From the NCBI GenBank assembly GCA_016717345.1, contig JADKFR010000013.1, positions 1 through 64,000 on the forward strand: DNA of 64,000 bases, written 5' to 3'. This DNA is from Propionibacteriaceae bacterium. Its GTDB lineage: Bacteria; Actinomycetota; Actinomycetes; Propionibacteriales; Propionibacteriaceae. The position numbers and the translations under genes were made by a program. Shown piece by piece: positions 17,300-25,424 of the stretch. Below the pieces are notes generated by a model. That model saw only the letters and a program-made list of their open reading frames with translations, did no database searches and was not told the DNA's origin. How positions within the stretch are numbered: the first letter of the stretch is position 1; every line of letters begins with the position of its first letter.

Positions 17300-18204
17300 C
17301 CGTGTCCGGCGGACACCGCTACCGGAGGGCTTCGAAGGCCACCACGCTCGCCACCCTGGCCGCGAAGAAGGCGGCCAACGAGCCGATCGTCATGGTGACC
17401 GCCTACGACCATCCCAGCGCCCGCATCGCCGACGAGGTCGGCGTCGACCTGGTCCTGGTGGGTGACTCCGCGGCCAATGTCGTGCTCGGCTATGAATCGA
17501 CGGTGCCGGTAACCGTGGCGGAGATGCTGGTGCTGACCGGTGCCGTCCGGCGTGGTCTGGAATCGGCACTGCTCGTGGCCGACCTGCCGTTCGGGTCCTA
17601 CGAGGCCTCCGACGAACAGGCCGTGCGTACGGCGCAGCGCTTCGTCAAGGAGGCGGGAGCCGACGCGATCAAGCTTGAGCGAGGCGGCACCTCCGTCGCC
17701 CGAGCTCGAGCCGTGATCCAGGCGGGCATCCCGGTGATGGGCCACGTCGGACTCACCCCGCAGGCCGCCACCGCGCTGGGCGGCTATCGGGTCCAGGGGC
17801 GCACAGCCGTCCAGGCTGAGCAACTGATCCACGATGCCCTCGACCTGCAATCGGCCGGCTGCTTCGCGATCGTGCTGGAGGCCGTCCCGGCAGCGGTCAC
17901 CGAACTGCTCGCGCCCCTGCTCAGTTGCGTTGTCATCGGCATCGGCGCCGGCAGCGCCACCGACGGCCAGGTCCTGGTCTGGCACGACCTCCTCGGACTG
18001 AACCACGGCCATGTCGCCAAGTTCGTCCGACGCTTCGCCGACCTGCGCGCCGAGGCGATCCGCGGGCTCGGCGCCTACGCCGCCGCGGTCAGGCAGCGTG
18101 AATTCCCGGCGCCCGAGAACACCTACCTGATGGCGCCCGAGGAACTCGAGGCGCTGCGCACTCGGCTCGAGGCAGGGTCGGCCCAACCCGGCTCGCAGAA
18201 CTGA
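17296..18204 (+). CDS. panB: 3-methyl-2-oxobutanoate hydroxymethyltransferase
   Basis: PanB (302 aa) adds a hydroxymethyl group from methylene-tetrahydrofolate to 2-oxoisovalerate, giving ketopantoate, the first step of the path. Family motifs: VTAYDHPSARIADE, VLVGDSAANVVLGY, metal ligands in the GDS region, DLPFGSYEAS, KLERGG, GHVGLTPQ and GIGAGSATDGQVLVWHDLLG. GTG 17296 overlaps the panD stop. It ends the operon and faces the sodium-pump operon tail to tail, with hairpins between. Confidence 0.97.
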   Translation: MTVSGGHRYRRASKATTLATLAAKKAANEPIVMVTAYDHPSARIADEVGVDLVLVGDSAANVVLGYESTVPVTVAEMLVLTGAVRRGLESALLVADLPFGSYEASDEQAVRTAQRFVKEAGADAIKLERGGTSVARARAVIQAGIPVMGHVGLTPQAATALGGYRVQGRTAVQAEQLIHDALDLQSAGCFAIVLEAVPAAVTELLAPLLSCVVIGIGAGSATDGQVLVWHDLLGLNHGHVAKFVRRFADLRAEAIRGLGAYAAAVRQREFPAPENTYLMAPEELEALRTRLEAGSAQPGSQN

Positions 18205-18243
18205 CGCCGGTCCGCCACCGGTTGGCGCACCGCCCCGGCCGCT

Positions 18244-18266
18244 GACCGCCGCGCCACGTGGCGGTC
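18244..18266. terminator. Hairpin between the convergent panB and mmdB genes
   Basis: Perfect 7-bp stem GACCGCC / GGCGGTC with a 9-base loop, followed by a second GC-rich hairpin (CCGCC..GGCGG) near 18274. Its place between two converging operons suggests a bidirectional terminator, though no T run is seen. Confidence 0.55.
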
Positions 18267-18301
18267 GGACGACCCGCCTCCGGCGGACCCGCCGCCTGGG
18301 T

Positions 18302-19423
18302 TCAGCCAGCACCCATGAGCGCGAGCAGCACCCCGCCCGCCACGACGCTGGCGACCTGTCCGGCGGCGTTGGCGCCCATCGCGTGCATCAGGATGAAGTT
18401 GGAGAAGTCCTCCCGGCTCGCCTCCTTCTGGACCACTCTGGCGGCCATCGGGAACGCGCTGATGCCGGCCGCGCCGATGAGCGGATTGAACTTCCCGCCG
18501 CTGGCCAGGCACATCGCCTTGCCGAAGAGCACCCCGGTGGCGGTGTCCAACACGAACGCCAGCAGGCCCAGTCCCAGGATCGCCAGGGTCCCGACCTTGA
18601 GGAAGTCTTCGCCCTTCATCGTCGATCCGATCGCCAGCCCCAGAAACAGCGTCACCACGTTCGCCAGTTCGTTGGAGGATGCCTGGGTGAGGCGCTCCAC
18701 CACCTTGGATTCGCGCATCAGGTTGCCCAGCATCAACATGCCGATCAGCGGGGTGGCGAACGGCACCAGGGTGCCCACGCCGATCGTCACGATGATGGGG
18801 AACAGGATGCGCGTCCGCTGGCTGATGGTGCGCTGGGTGTAGGGCATCTTGATCGCCCGTTCCTTCTTCGTCGTGAGCAGCCGCATCACCGGCGGCATGA
18901 TCAGTGGCACCAGCGCCATGTAGCTGTACGCCGCGACCGTGATCGGGCCGAGCAGGTGAGGTGCCAGGATCCCGCTGACGTAGATGGACGTCGGCCCGTC
19001 GATGGCCCCGATGATGCCGATGGAGGCGGCTTCGTTCCGGGTGAAGCCCATCATCAGCGCCAGGATCAGGGTGAGGAAGATGCCGAACTGCCCGGCCGCT
19101 CCGAGCAGCACCATCTTCGGGTTCTCCAGCAGCGGGCCGAAGTCGGTCAAGGCCCCGATGCCGATGAAGATCAGCAACGGGAACAGTTCGTTGGCGACCC
19201 CCATGTCGTAGAGGGCGGTGAGCATGCCGTCCGCCCCGATCAGTGGCGAGAGCGGCAGATTGGTGAGGATCGCGCCCGCGCCGATCGGCAGCAACAACAA
19301 CGGTTCGTATTCCCGCGCGACCGCCAGAAAGATCAGCAGGCCACCGATGGCGATCATCACGACCGACTGCCAAGTGACGTTGCTGATCCCCTGAAGCAGC
19401 TGCTGGAGGGTGGACGGATCCAT
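18302..19423 (-). CDS. mmdB: Sodium-translocating decarboxylase beta subunit (methylmalonyl-CoA decarboxylase type)
   Basis: A 373-aa polytopic membrane protein, the channel that couples decarboxylation of carboxybiotin to Na+ export. About 9-10 hydrophobic segments are visible. Family motifs: GIGALTDFGPLLENP, the re-entrant GAIDGPTSIYVS with the key Asp, GNLMRESKVVERL, and the C-terminal GKFNPLIGAAGISAFPMAARVVQ. It is the last gene of the minus-strand mmdADCB operon, 3 bp after the biotin carrier gene. The substrate class is inferred from the neighbouring carboxyltransferase subunit; oxaloacetate or glutaconyl-CoA systems share this subunit. Confidence 0.93.
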   Translation of the reverse strand: MDPSTLQQLLQGISNVTWQSVVMIAIGGLLIFLAVAREYEPLLLLPIGAGAILTNLPLSPLIGADGMLTALYDMGVANELFPLLIFIGIGALTDFGPLLENPKMVLLGAAGQFGIFLTLILALMMGFTRNEAASIGIIGAIDGPTSIYVSGILAPHLLGPITVAAYSYMALVPLIMPPVMRLLTTKKERAIKMPYTQRTISQRTRILFPIIVTIGVGTLVPFATPLIGMLMLGNLMRESKVVERLTQASSNELANVVTLFLGLAIGSTMKGEDFLKVGTLAILGLGLLAFVLDTATGVLFGKAMCLASGGKFNPLIGAAGISAFPMAARVVQKEASREDFSNFILMHAMGANAAGQVASVVAGGVLLALMGAG

Positions 19424-19426
19424 CGC

Positions 19427-19972
19427 TCAGCCCTGGAATTCGAGCAGCAGGTCGCCGTGCTTGACCTGGTCGCCGTCGCTGACGAACACCTGCGAGACGG
19501 TCCCTTCCCGCTGGGCCTTGAGGTCGTTCTTCATCTTCATGGCTTCCAGCACCATCAGGGTCTGGCCCCGCTGCACCGTCGCCCCGGCGGCCACCGCGAC
19601 GCTGAGGATGACCCCCGGCATCGGTGCGGTGACCGTCCTCGCGCCAGCGGCCGACCGGGTGGCCGCCCGGGCCGGCCGGGCCGGGTGAACGGTTTCCGCC
19701 GGCGGGGGCGCGGCGTGGGCTTCTCGGGCCGAGGGCCCGGGTCCAGCTGGCGTGGCCAGGCCCGGGACCGATCCCGCTGTCGGGGCAGGGGCCCGGGGGT
19801 GCCCGACCTCCACCTGGGGGGCGATCACGGCCTGCGCCAGGTCCTGATGGTCGGTCAGCACCACGTCCACCAGGCGACCGTCGCTGAGGTGGACGGTGAA
19901 GGTGTCCGCCGCCAACTCTTCGACGTCCATCACGTGGTCGGTCTCGTTCACCCGCACTGTGTAGCGTCGCAT
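19427..19972 (-). CDS. mmdC: Biotin carrier (biotin/lipoyl attachment) subunit of the Na+ pump
   Basis: A 181-aa biotin carrier. The biotin is attached to Lys146 in the canonical EAMKM motif (VLEAMKMKND). The C-terminal barrel spans about 112-181 (TVTAPMPGVILSVAV ... VKHGDLLLEF). The N-terminal 50 residues form a small beta domain (MRRYTVRVNETDHVMDVEEL), joined by a mobile Pro/Ala linker (about 58-110) typical of these swinging arms. ATG 19972 has a GAGGCAG ribosome-binding site. It carries carboxylate from MmdA to MmdB. Confidence 0.93.
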   Translation of the reverse strand: MRRYTVRVNETDHVMDVEELAADTFTVHLSDGRLVDVVLTDHQDLAQAVIAPQVEVGHPRAPAPTAGSVPGLATPAGPGPSAREAHAAPPPAETVHPARPARAATRSAAGARTVTAPMPGVILSVAVAAGATVQRGQTLMVLEAMKMKNDLKAQREGTVSQVFVSDGDQVKHGDLLLEFQG

Positions 19973-19979
19973 TGCTGCC

Positions 19980-20360
19980 TCAGTTCTCCCGTCGCCACGG
20001 GTGGTTCTGGTAGGAGCGGCCGACCGCCACCCAACGGCTGGCGAACAGTTGGCTCCCGGGTTCGAACTGGCGCATCGCCGGCGCGGCCTGGCCGCGCCGC
20101 ACGCGGGCATGGGTGATGACCGCGATGGAGATGGCCGCCAGGAGTTCCGGGCTCAACTCGTCCGGGTTCTGGGGGAGGGGTTCGTGGAGTTGATCGGTGA
20201 GTCGTGCCGCAGCGTTGCCTTCGCGGGCGGCGGGACGGACGGTGCGGCGCTGGTCGTACCACCCGACGGCCTTCAGGGCCAGCATCAGCAGGAGCAGCAA
20301 ACCGAGAACCGTCCCCATGCCGTAGAGGGTCAGGTACAGGCCGAAACCCACGTTGTCCAT
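19980..20360 (-). CDS. mmdD: OadG/MmdD-like small membrane subunit of the Na+ pump
   Basis: A 126-aa protein with one N-terminal membrane helix (about 6-32, GLYLTLYGMGTVLGLLLLLM) and a charged, probably cytosolic tail. The pattern 'short helix near the N-terminus, then LSPELLAAISIAVITHAR' is typical of OadG-family gamma/delta subunits, which hold the soluble and membrane parts together. It lies between mmdA and the biotin carrier gene, as in the Veillonella mmdADECB order. The tail (QNHPWRREN) resembles the end of fused biotin-carrier subunits. Confidence 0.85.
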   Translation of the reverse strand: MDNVGFGLYLTLYGMGTVLGLLLLLMLALKAVGWYDQRRTVRPAAREGNAAARLTDQLHEPLPQNPDELSPELLAAISIAVITHARVRRGQAAPAMRQFEPGSQLFASRWVAVGRSYQNHPWRREN

Positions 20361-20372
20361 CGTGCTCGCCTC

Positions 20373-21917
20373 CTACACCGGGAACAGGCCGTGCTTCTTG
20401 GGGACGTTGGTCTGGACCTTCGTCCGCAGCACCTCCAGCGCCCGAATCAGCCGCAGTCGGGTCTCTCTGGGCTCGATCACCTCATCGATCTGCCCGACAT
20501 CGGCTGCGTGGTACGGGTTGAAGAGGCGTTCCTTGTAGTCGGCGATGAATTCCCGCTCCGCGGTCACCGGGTCGGCAGCCTCCTTGAGCGCCTTGCTGTG
20601 CAGCAGTTTCGCCGCGCCTTCCGCCCCCATCACGGCGATCTGGGCACTGGGCCAGGCGAAGGCGATGTCGTTGCCCATCTGCTTCGAACTCATCGCCACG
20701 TAGGAACCACCGATCGCCTTGCGGGTGATGACCGACAGCTTCGGGACGGTCGCCTGGGCGTAGGCGTAGATGATCTTGGCGCCGTGGCGGATCACCCCGT
20801 TGTACTCCTGGTCGACCCCCGGCAGGTACCCGGGACAGTCCACGAAGGTGACCAGTGGAATGTTGAACATGTCGCAGATCCGGATGAAACGCGAGATCTT
20901 GTCGCTGGAGTCCAGGTCCAGCGACCCCGACAGCACGGCCGGCTGGTTCGCGACGATGCCCACGGAGCGTCCATCGAAGCGGGCGAAGGCCGTGATCGCG
21001 TTCGGAGCGTACTGCTCGTGGTTCTGCAGCAGGCTGCCGCGGTCGACGACGAGTTCGAGGATGTCCAGCATGTCGTAGGGGACGTTGTCCTGCTCCGGCA
21101 TGATCTCGTTGAGGGCTTCCTCCATCCGTCCCGGATCGTCGTAGGGGGTCAGCGCGGGGGCGTCCTCGGTGTTGTTCTGCGGCAGGTAGCTCAAGAGCAG
21201 CTTGACGAGTCCCAGCGCTGCCTGGTCGGAGTCCGCGGAGAACTGGGAGACCCCGCTGCGGGCGTTGTGTACCCAGGCCCCGCCGAGATCCTCGGCGGTG
21301 ACCTCTTCACCGGTCACCGCCTTGATGATGGCCGGGCCCGTCAGGAACATGTTGGAGGTGTTCTCGACCATGATCGTGAAGTCGGTCAGCGCCGGTGAGT
21401 ACACCGCGCCGCCCGCGCAGGGTCCCATGATCACCGAAATCTGGGGCACCACTCCGGACGCGGCGACATTGCGGTAGAACACCTCACCGTAGGCGGCCAG
21501 ACTCTTCACCCCCTCCTGGACGCGGGCGCCGCCGGAGTCGTTCAGCCCGATCAGCGGGATGCCCGCCTCCATGGACAGGTCCATGATTCGGCAGATCTTC
21601 TGCGACTGGACCTCGGAGAAGGAGCCTCCCAGCACCGTGAAATCCTGGGCGAAGACCGCCACCCGGCGGCCGTTCACCTTGCCGAAGCCCGTGATGACGC
21701 CGTCGCCGGGGAAGCGCAGCTTCTCCATCCCGAAGTCGGCGTTCTGGTGGGTGGCCAAGGCTCCGAGTTCCTGGAACGACCCTTCGTCAAGCAGGATCGA
21801 GAGCCGCTCCCGGGCGGTGAGCTTCCCGCTGGCGTGCTGCACGTCGATCCGGGCCTGGCCGCCTCCGAGCAGGGCTGCCGCCCGCTTCTTGCGCAGGGTT
21901 TCGAGCCGCTCGCTCAT
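20373..21917 (-). CDS. mmdA: Methylmalonyl-CoA decarboxylase alpha / acyl-CoA carboxyltransferase subunit
   Basis: A 514-aa carboxyltransferase that moves CO2 from methylmalonyl-CoA to biotin. Two crotonase-like halves are visible. The first shows LNDSGGARVQEGVKSL and GPCAGGAVYSPALTDF, the second FVDCPGYLPGVDQEYNGVIRHGAK and IGGSYVAMSSKQMGND, ending in KKHGLFPV. The same fold serves propionyl-CoA carboxylase and the propionibacterial transcarboxylase 12S subunit. The pump subunits next door argue for a decarboxylase. ATG 21917 (MSERLETLRKKRA) matches family starts; an in-frame GTG at 22049 would add 44 low-complexity residues. It is the first gene of the operon. Confidence 0.92.
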   Translation of the reverse strand: MSERLETLRKKRAAALLGGGQARIDVQHASGKLTARERLSILLDEGSFQELGALATHQNADFGMEKLRFPGDGVITGFGKVNGRRVAVFAQDFTVLGGSFSEVQSQKICRIMDLSMEAGIPLIGLNDSGGARVQEGVKSLAAYGEVFYRNVAASGVVPQISVIMGPCAGGAVYSPALTDFTIMVENTSNMFLTGPAIIKAVTGEEVTAEDLGGAWVHNARSGVSQFSADSDQAALGLVKLLLSYLPQNNTEDAPALTPYDDPGRMEEALNEIMPEQDNVPYDMLDILELVVDRGSLLQNHEQYAPNAITAFARFDGRSVGIVANQPAVLSGSLDLDSSDKISRFIRICDMFNIPLVTFVDCPGYLPGVDQEYNGVIRHGAKIIYAYAQATVPKLSVITRKAIGGSYVAMSSKQMGNDIAFAWPSAQIAVMGAEGAAKLLHSKALKEAADPVTAEREFIADYKERLFNPYHAADVGQIDEVIEPRETRLRLIRALEVLRTKVQTNVPKKHGLFPV

Positions 21918-22092
21918 GACCGGTTCCCTGGCCTGAACGCTGGCAGTGGTCGCATCGCTGACCTCCTTCACCTCCGGCTGCCCCACCGTGGCGGCTCCGG
22001 CGGCCGTGCCGGACGGATCGGTGGGACCCCCTACTGATGAGGGTGTCACACAGCGCGGACTGGCGGTGGGGTTCTGCGCTCCCGGGCCTGGC

Positions 22093-22758
22093 TCACCAGC
22101 CGCGGGCCCGCCAGGCAGTCAGTGCCGGACGCTCGCGTCCCAGGGTTGTGGACGCCCCATGGCCGGGGTGCACCACTGTGTCGTCGGGGTAGGCCTCGAA
22201 GAGGCGGGCGATCACGTCGTCGAGCAGGCTGGTGAACCGGACGGGATCGCCCTGGGTATTCCCGACCCCGCCGGGGAACAGCGAATCACCGGTGAAGAGG
22301 TGGACGGGGTGCCCGGGCTCGGCGTAGGCAAGGGCCACCGAACCGGGGGTATGGCCGCGCAGCCCGATCACCGAGAGGTCGAGATCGCCGACGCGCAGGG
22401 TGTCGCCGTGCCGCAGCAGCCGCGTCTGCTCCACGCCGGTGCGCGCCTGGATGGCGGGCGCGTCCGGTGCGCCGGCGGCGGTCGCCGCCTGGTGGCGGGC
22501 TGTGACGACCGCGAGCGCCCGGACGTGATCGGCATGGGAATGCGTGGTGACGACCCACTCCAGCGTGGGCCTGACCGCGTCGGGGCTGGCGCTGCGCACC
22601 AGCGCCTCGATCGCCTCCGGCTCGTCCGCCGCGTCGATGAGCACCTGGCTGCCGGTCCGGCGACAGGTCAGCAGATACACGTTGTTGTCCATGGCGGAGA
22701 CGGAGATCGCCCGCACCGTGGCCATGGACGAGGCCGCCCTCAGGGTGTCTTGAGGCAT
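22093..22758 (-). CDS. MBL-fold metallo-hydrolase (glyoxalase II-like)
   Basis: A 221-aa cytosolic hydrolase with the metal motif THSHADH (HxHxDH) in VVTTHSHADHVRAL. Further ligands are GHTPGSVAL, FTGDSLFPGGVGNT and VVHPGHGAST. The layout fits the glyoxalase II/YcbL group acting on thioesters, but substrate is not certain. ATG 22758 sits one base after the stop of the upstream proline-rich membrane-protein gene, so the two are co-transcribed; GTG 22767 is an alternative start. Confidence 0.88.
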   Translation of the reverse strand: MPQDTLRAASSMATVRAISVSAMDNNVYLLTCRRTGSQVLIDAADEPEAIEALVRSASPDAVRPTLEWVVTTHSHADHVRALAVVTARHQAATAAGAPDAPAIQARTGVEQTRLLRHGDTLRVGDLDLSVIGLRGHTPGSVALAYAEPGHPVHLFTGDSLFPGGVGNTQGDPVRFTSLLDDVIARLFEAYPDDTVVHPGHGASTTLGRERPALTAWRARGW

Positions 22759-22759
22759 G

Positions 22760-23953
22760 TCAGCCACCGAACCTGACCACCACGTCGTCGCCGGTGAGGT
22801 CCGCCTCGACCGTGGAGATCAGGCTGCTGCCGTACCAACTCCGCCCGTCCCTTGAGCGGACGTCGCCGCGGACCTTGATCCGGACGGACGCGGTGGCCGT
22901 CCCCGGGTCGGCAGCTGCCAGGGCCGGCTTCATCGACGCCAGGGCGGTGCCACCTGAGGTGACCCGCCAGCGCAGCGTGCTCCAGGTCATCTTGACTCCT
23001 TGGGGGGCTTCCAACCCGAACCCGCACCCCTTGGGCGAGCCTTCCCGCGTCGCCAGGCATGTTGTGAGCCTGGCCTTGGCCGCCTTGATGATCTCCGTCC
23101 GCCCGGACGTTGTCAGGCTGAACCTGATCGCGTCCGGGTCCGGCCGGTCATCCGGGGACTCGACCACGAAGCTGCCGTTGCGGACGCCGAACCGCTTCGT
23201 GCCGGAGGTCAGGGTGTAGCTGCCTGGGAACAGTGCCGGCCGGTCCGTGGTCAGCGGGACCCCGTTGAGGGCCAGCGGGACGGTTCCGAGCCCCAGGGAC
23301 GAGACGTCGAAATCTGCGGTCACCGTATCCAACAGCCAGGTCGCGCCCGATTTCGTGACGCCGTACGCGGCGGTGACGGGGGTCGACCCCAGGAGGTAGC
23401 GGGCCAGGACGGTCTGCTGGGTGCTCCCCGAGCCCTCGTTCACGTCGATGCCCGTCAGGGGCGTCTCCCTCAGGGCGTGCTGCAGGATCTCGTCGGTCAG
23501 GAGGGAGGTGTCGGAGGGAGTCGTCCTCGCGTAGCTCAGGGCCGTCGCGGAATCCCCGGCGGCAAGGGCCTCGAGGTAGCCACGGACGGCAAGGGGGGCA
23601 TTGGGCCTCTGGGCACCGATCGGTGCCCCGAGGCCCAATGCCCCGCCCACGCCACCGCCGAGCAGGAACACCCCCACCAGCGCGACCACCAGCAGCCCCA
23701 CCGTGACGCCCAGGAACAGCGGTACGCGGCTTCGCGGGCGGCTCGACGGCCGAAGCCCCGCGTCGGGCAGCGGGCTGCCGGGGAATGGCGGGCTGCCGGG
23801 GAATGGCGGGCTGCCCGGGAATGGCGGGGGGAGGTGGGCGCTGTTGGGGGAGGGCGGGGGGAGGTGGGCGCTGCCAAGTACTTTCGGGCTCGCGTCTGCC
23901 CGGTGGGGCGGTTCGGGGGCATCCCCCGTCACTGGCTGCTCGGTAGTACTCAT
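22760..23953 (-). CDS. Membrane protein with Pro-rich repeats and a long extracytoplasmic domain
   Basis: A 397-aa protein of unknown function. The N-terminal ~75 residues are Pro/Ser/Gly-rich with short repeats (three PPFPGS-like units, two SAHLPPP units). One membrane helix follows (about 77-100, VPLFLGVTVGLLVVALVGVF), then about 280 outside residues. The outside part begins with VRGYLEALAAGDSATALSYA, which looks like an NTF2-like DUF4878 fold seen in many actinobacterial membrane proteins, and ends in beta-rich segments with one Cys pair (TTCL, GCGF). ATG 23953 follows a TAAGGT box by about 50 bp. A 50-bp near-perfect palindrome at 23595-23644 lies inside the coding part just after the helix. 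Confidence 0.7.
   Translation of the reverse strand: MSTTEQPVTGDAPEPPHRADASPKVLGSAHLPPPSPNSAHLPPPFPGSPPFPGSPPFPGSPLPDAGLRPSSRPRSRVPLFLGVTVGLLVVALVGVFLLGGGVGGALGLGAPIGAQRPNAPLAVRGYLEALAAGDSATALSYARTTPSDTSLLTDEILQHALRETPLTGIDVNEGSGSTQQTVLARYLLGSTPVTAAYGVTKSGATWLLDTVTADFDVSSLGLGTVPLALNGVPLTTDRPALFPGSYTLTSGTKRFGVRNGSFVVESPDDRPDPDAIRFSLTTSGRTEIIKAAKARLTTCLATREGSPKGCGFGLEAPQGVKMTWSTLRWRVTSGGTALASMKPALAAADPGTATASVRIKVRGDVRSRDGRSWYGSSLISTVEADLTGDDVVVRFGG
23595..23644. repeat. 50-bp near-perfect palindrome inside a coding sequence
   Basis: Outer arms of 15 bp pair perfectly (23595-23609 with 23630-23644). The inner 18 bp (23611-23628) is itself a perfect palindrome. Only the pair 23610/23629 (T opposite C) is mismatched. 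It encodes the residues just after the membrane helix of the 22760-23953 gene. Confidence 0.95.
23773..23826 (-). repeat. Three tandem 18-bp units encoding PPFPGS repeats
   Basis: Copies at 23773-23790, 23791-23808 and 23809-23826, one base different in the third. They encode the Pro-rich repeats of the membrane protein. A second 16-bp pair lies at 23828-23843 and 23858-23873 (period 30 bp). Likely prone to copy-number change. Confidence 0.9.
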
Positions 23954-24007
23954 GGGGCACTCCAGGATTGCGAGGCATGATCCAGCGGGAGTTGCTGGCA
24001 GCCCCAT

Positions 24008-24013
24008 ACCTTA
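24008..24013 (-). promoter_or_regulatory. -10 hexamer for the 22760-23953 gene
   Basis: Minus strand TAAGGT in the loop of a small CCCCAT/ATGGGG inverted repeat, about 54 bp before ATG 23953. Confidence 0.4.
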
Positions 24014-24065
24014 ATGGGGTTCGGCGTCGGGCTGAACCCGGGACCCCCACCGCCACTGCGCCCAG

Positions 24066-25424
24066 TCAGCCGCCGAGGCGCATCCAACGGGTACCGCGGG
24101 CGCGGAGGCCGAGGGTGGCCAGCCGGCTCACCGTGAGGCCCCCGTAGGCGAGCCAGAGCCAGCCGAGCCCCGCGCCCGTGGCCGCCACCGCGAAGGCCAA
24201 GGGAAGGTAGGTGACCAGGTTGATCAGGCTCGCCCACGCCAGGTAACGGGCATCGCCGGCGCCGATGAGGACGCCGTCCAGGACGAAGACCAGGCCGGCG
24301 ACCACGGTCAGCAGGGCCAGGACGGGCAGCACCTGGCTGACCTGGGAGCGCACGGCCGCGTCGGGGGTGAACCAGGGCAGGTACAGCGACGCTCCGGCCC
24401 ACAGCAGCACGCCGGAACCAACGCCGATACCGACCCCCCACGCCAGCATCCGCCGCAGGAGCGCGCGGACCGTCGCACTGTCGCCGGCGCCCAGGTACCG
24501 ACCGACGATGGCCTGGGCGGCGATCGCGACAGCGTCCATCGCGTAGACCAGCAGCATCCACAGGCTGTTCAGGATCTGGTGCCCGGCCATGGCCGTGGCG
24601 GGCATCCTGGCGGCCACCGCGGTCGTGGCCAGCAGGCAGCCCTGCAGGCCCGCGGTCCGAACCACCAACCAGGCCCCGCTGCGGGCGACGACCAGCACCC
24701 CGGTCGGGTTCGGGTGCCACCTCAGGCCGTGGCGCCGCGATCCGCGCAGCACCGTCCACGCCAGGACGGCGGCCGCGGCATACTGCGACAGCACCGACCC
24801 TGTGGCAGCCCCGGCGATCCCCCACCCCAGCCCGAACACCAACATGAGGCTGAGCGCCACGTTGACGAGGTTCATGACCAGCGCCACCGCCAGGGGGGTG
24901 CGGGTGTCCTGCAGGCCCCGCAGGACGCCGGTGGCCGCCAGCATCACCAGGACGGCGGGCAGCCCCGCGGCCATCACCCTCAGGTAGGTCTGAGCCTGGG
25001 ACGAGACGCCCGGAGCGGCCTGGTAGAGGCCGATGATCTGGGGGGAGAGACTCGAGATCGCCACGGCCAACACGACCCCCACGACCAGGGCGAGGCTGAT
25101 GCCGTCCAGACCGGACGCGAGAGCGCTCCGCAGGTCCCCGGCGCCCAGCCGCCTGGCGACCGAGGCCGTGGTGGTGTAGGCGAGGAAGATGCACAGCCCG
25201 ATGACGAGGCCGATCACGCTCGCCGCCACCCCGAGGCCGGCCAGCGCCTCGGTGGAGATGTGACCCACGATCGCGGAGTCGGCGATCACCAGCAGGGGCT
25301 CGGCCACCAGGGTCGCGAAGGCGGGCAGGGCGAGCGTGCGGATCTCGGCATCGAGCCGCGCAGTTCCCCCGGGTCGGGCAGCTCCGTGGGTGGCCGAGGG
25401 GTCCGGGACGTTCGGGGCGCTCAC
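24066..25424 (-). CDS. MATE family efflux transporter (DinF-like)
   Basis: A 452-aa membrane protein with about 12 hydrophobic segments in two similar halves. MATE hallmarks are LPAFATLVAEPLLVIADSAIVGH near the start, ending first-helix LxxP and AxVG patterns, and ALAVALVMNLVNVALSLMLVFGLG in the middle. It exports drugs or metabolites in exchange for Na+ or H+. GTG 25424 overlaps the stop of the upstream CrtO-like gene by 4 bp (GTGA), so the two are co-translated. A longer frame upstream is the shadow of that gene. Confidence 0.9.
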   Translation of the reverse strand: MSAPNVPDPSATHGAARPGGTARLDAEIRTLALPAFATLVAEPLLVIADSAIVGHISTEALAGLGVAASVIGLVIGLCIFLAYTTTASVARRLGAGDLRSALASGLDGISLALVVGVVLAVAISSLSPQIIGLYQAAPGVSSQAQTYLRVMAAGLPAVLVMLAATGVLRGLQDTRTPLAVALVMNLVNVALSLMLVFGLGWGIAGAATGSVLSQYAAAAVLAWTVLRGSRRHGLRWHPNPTGVLVVARSGAWLVVRTAGLQGCLLATTAVAARMPATAMAGHQILNSLWMLLVYAMDAVAIAAQAIVGRYLGAGDSATVRALLRRMLAWGVGIGVGSGVLLWAGASLYLPWFTPDAAVRSQVSQVLPVLALLTVVAGLVFVLDGVLIGAGDARYLAWASLINLVTYLPLAFAVAATGAGLGWLWLAYGGLTVSRLATLGLRARGTRWMRLGG

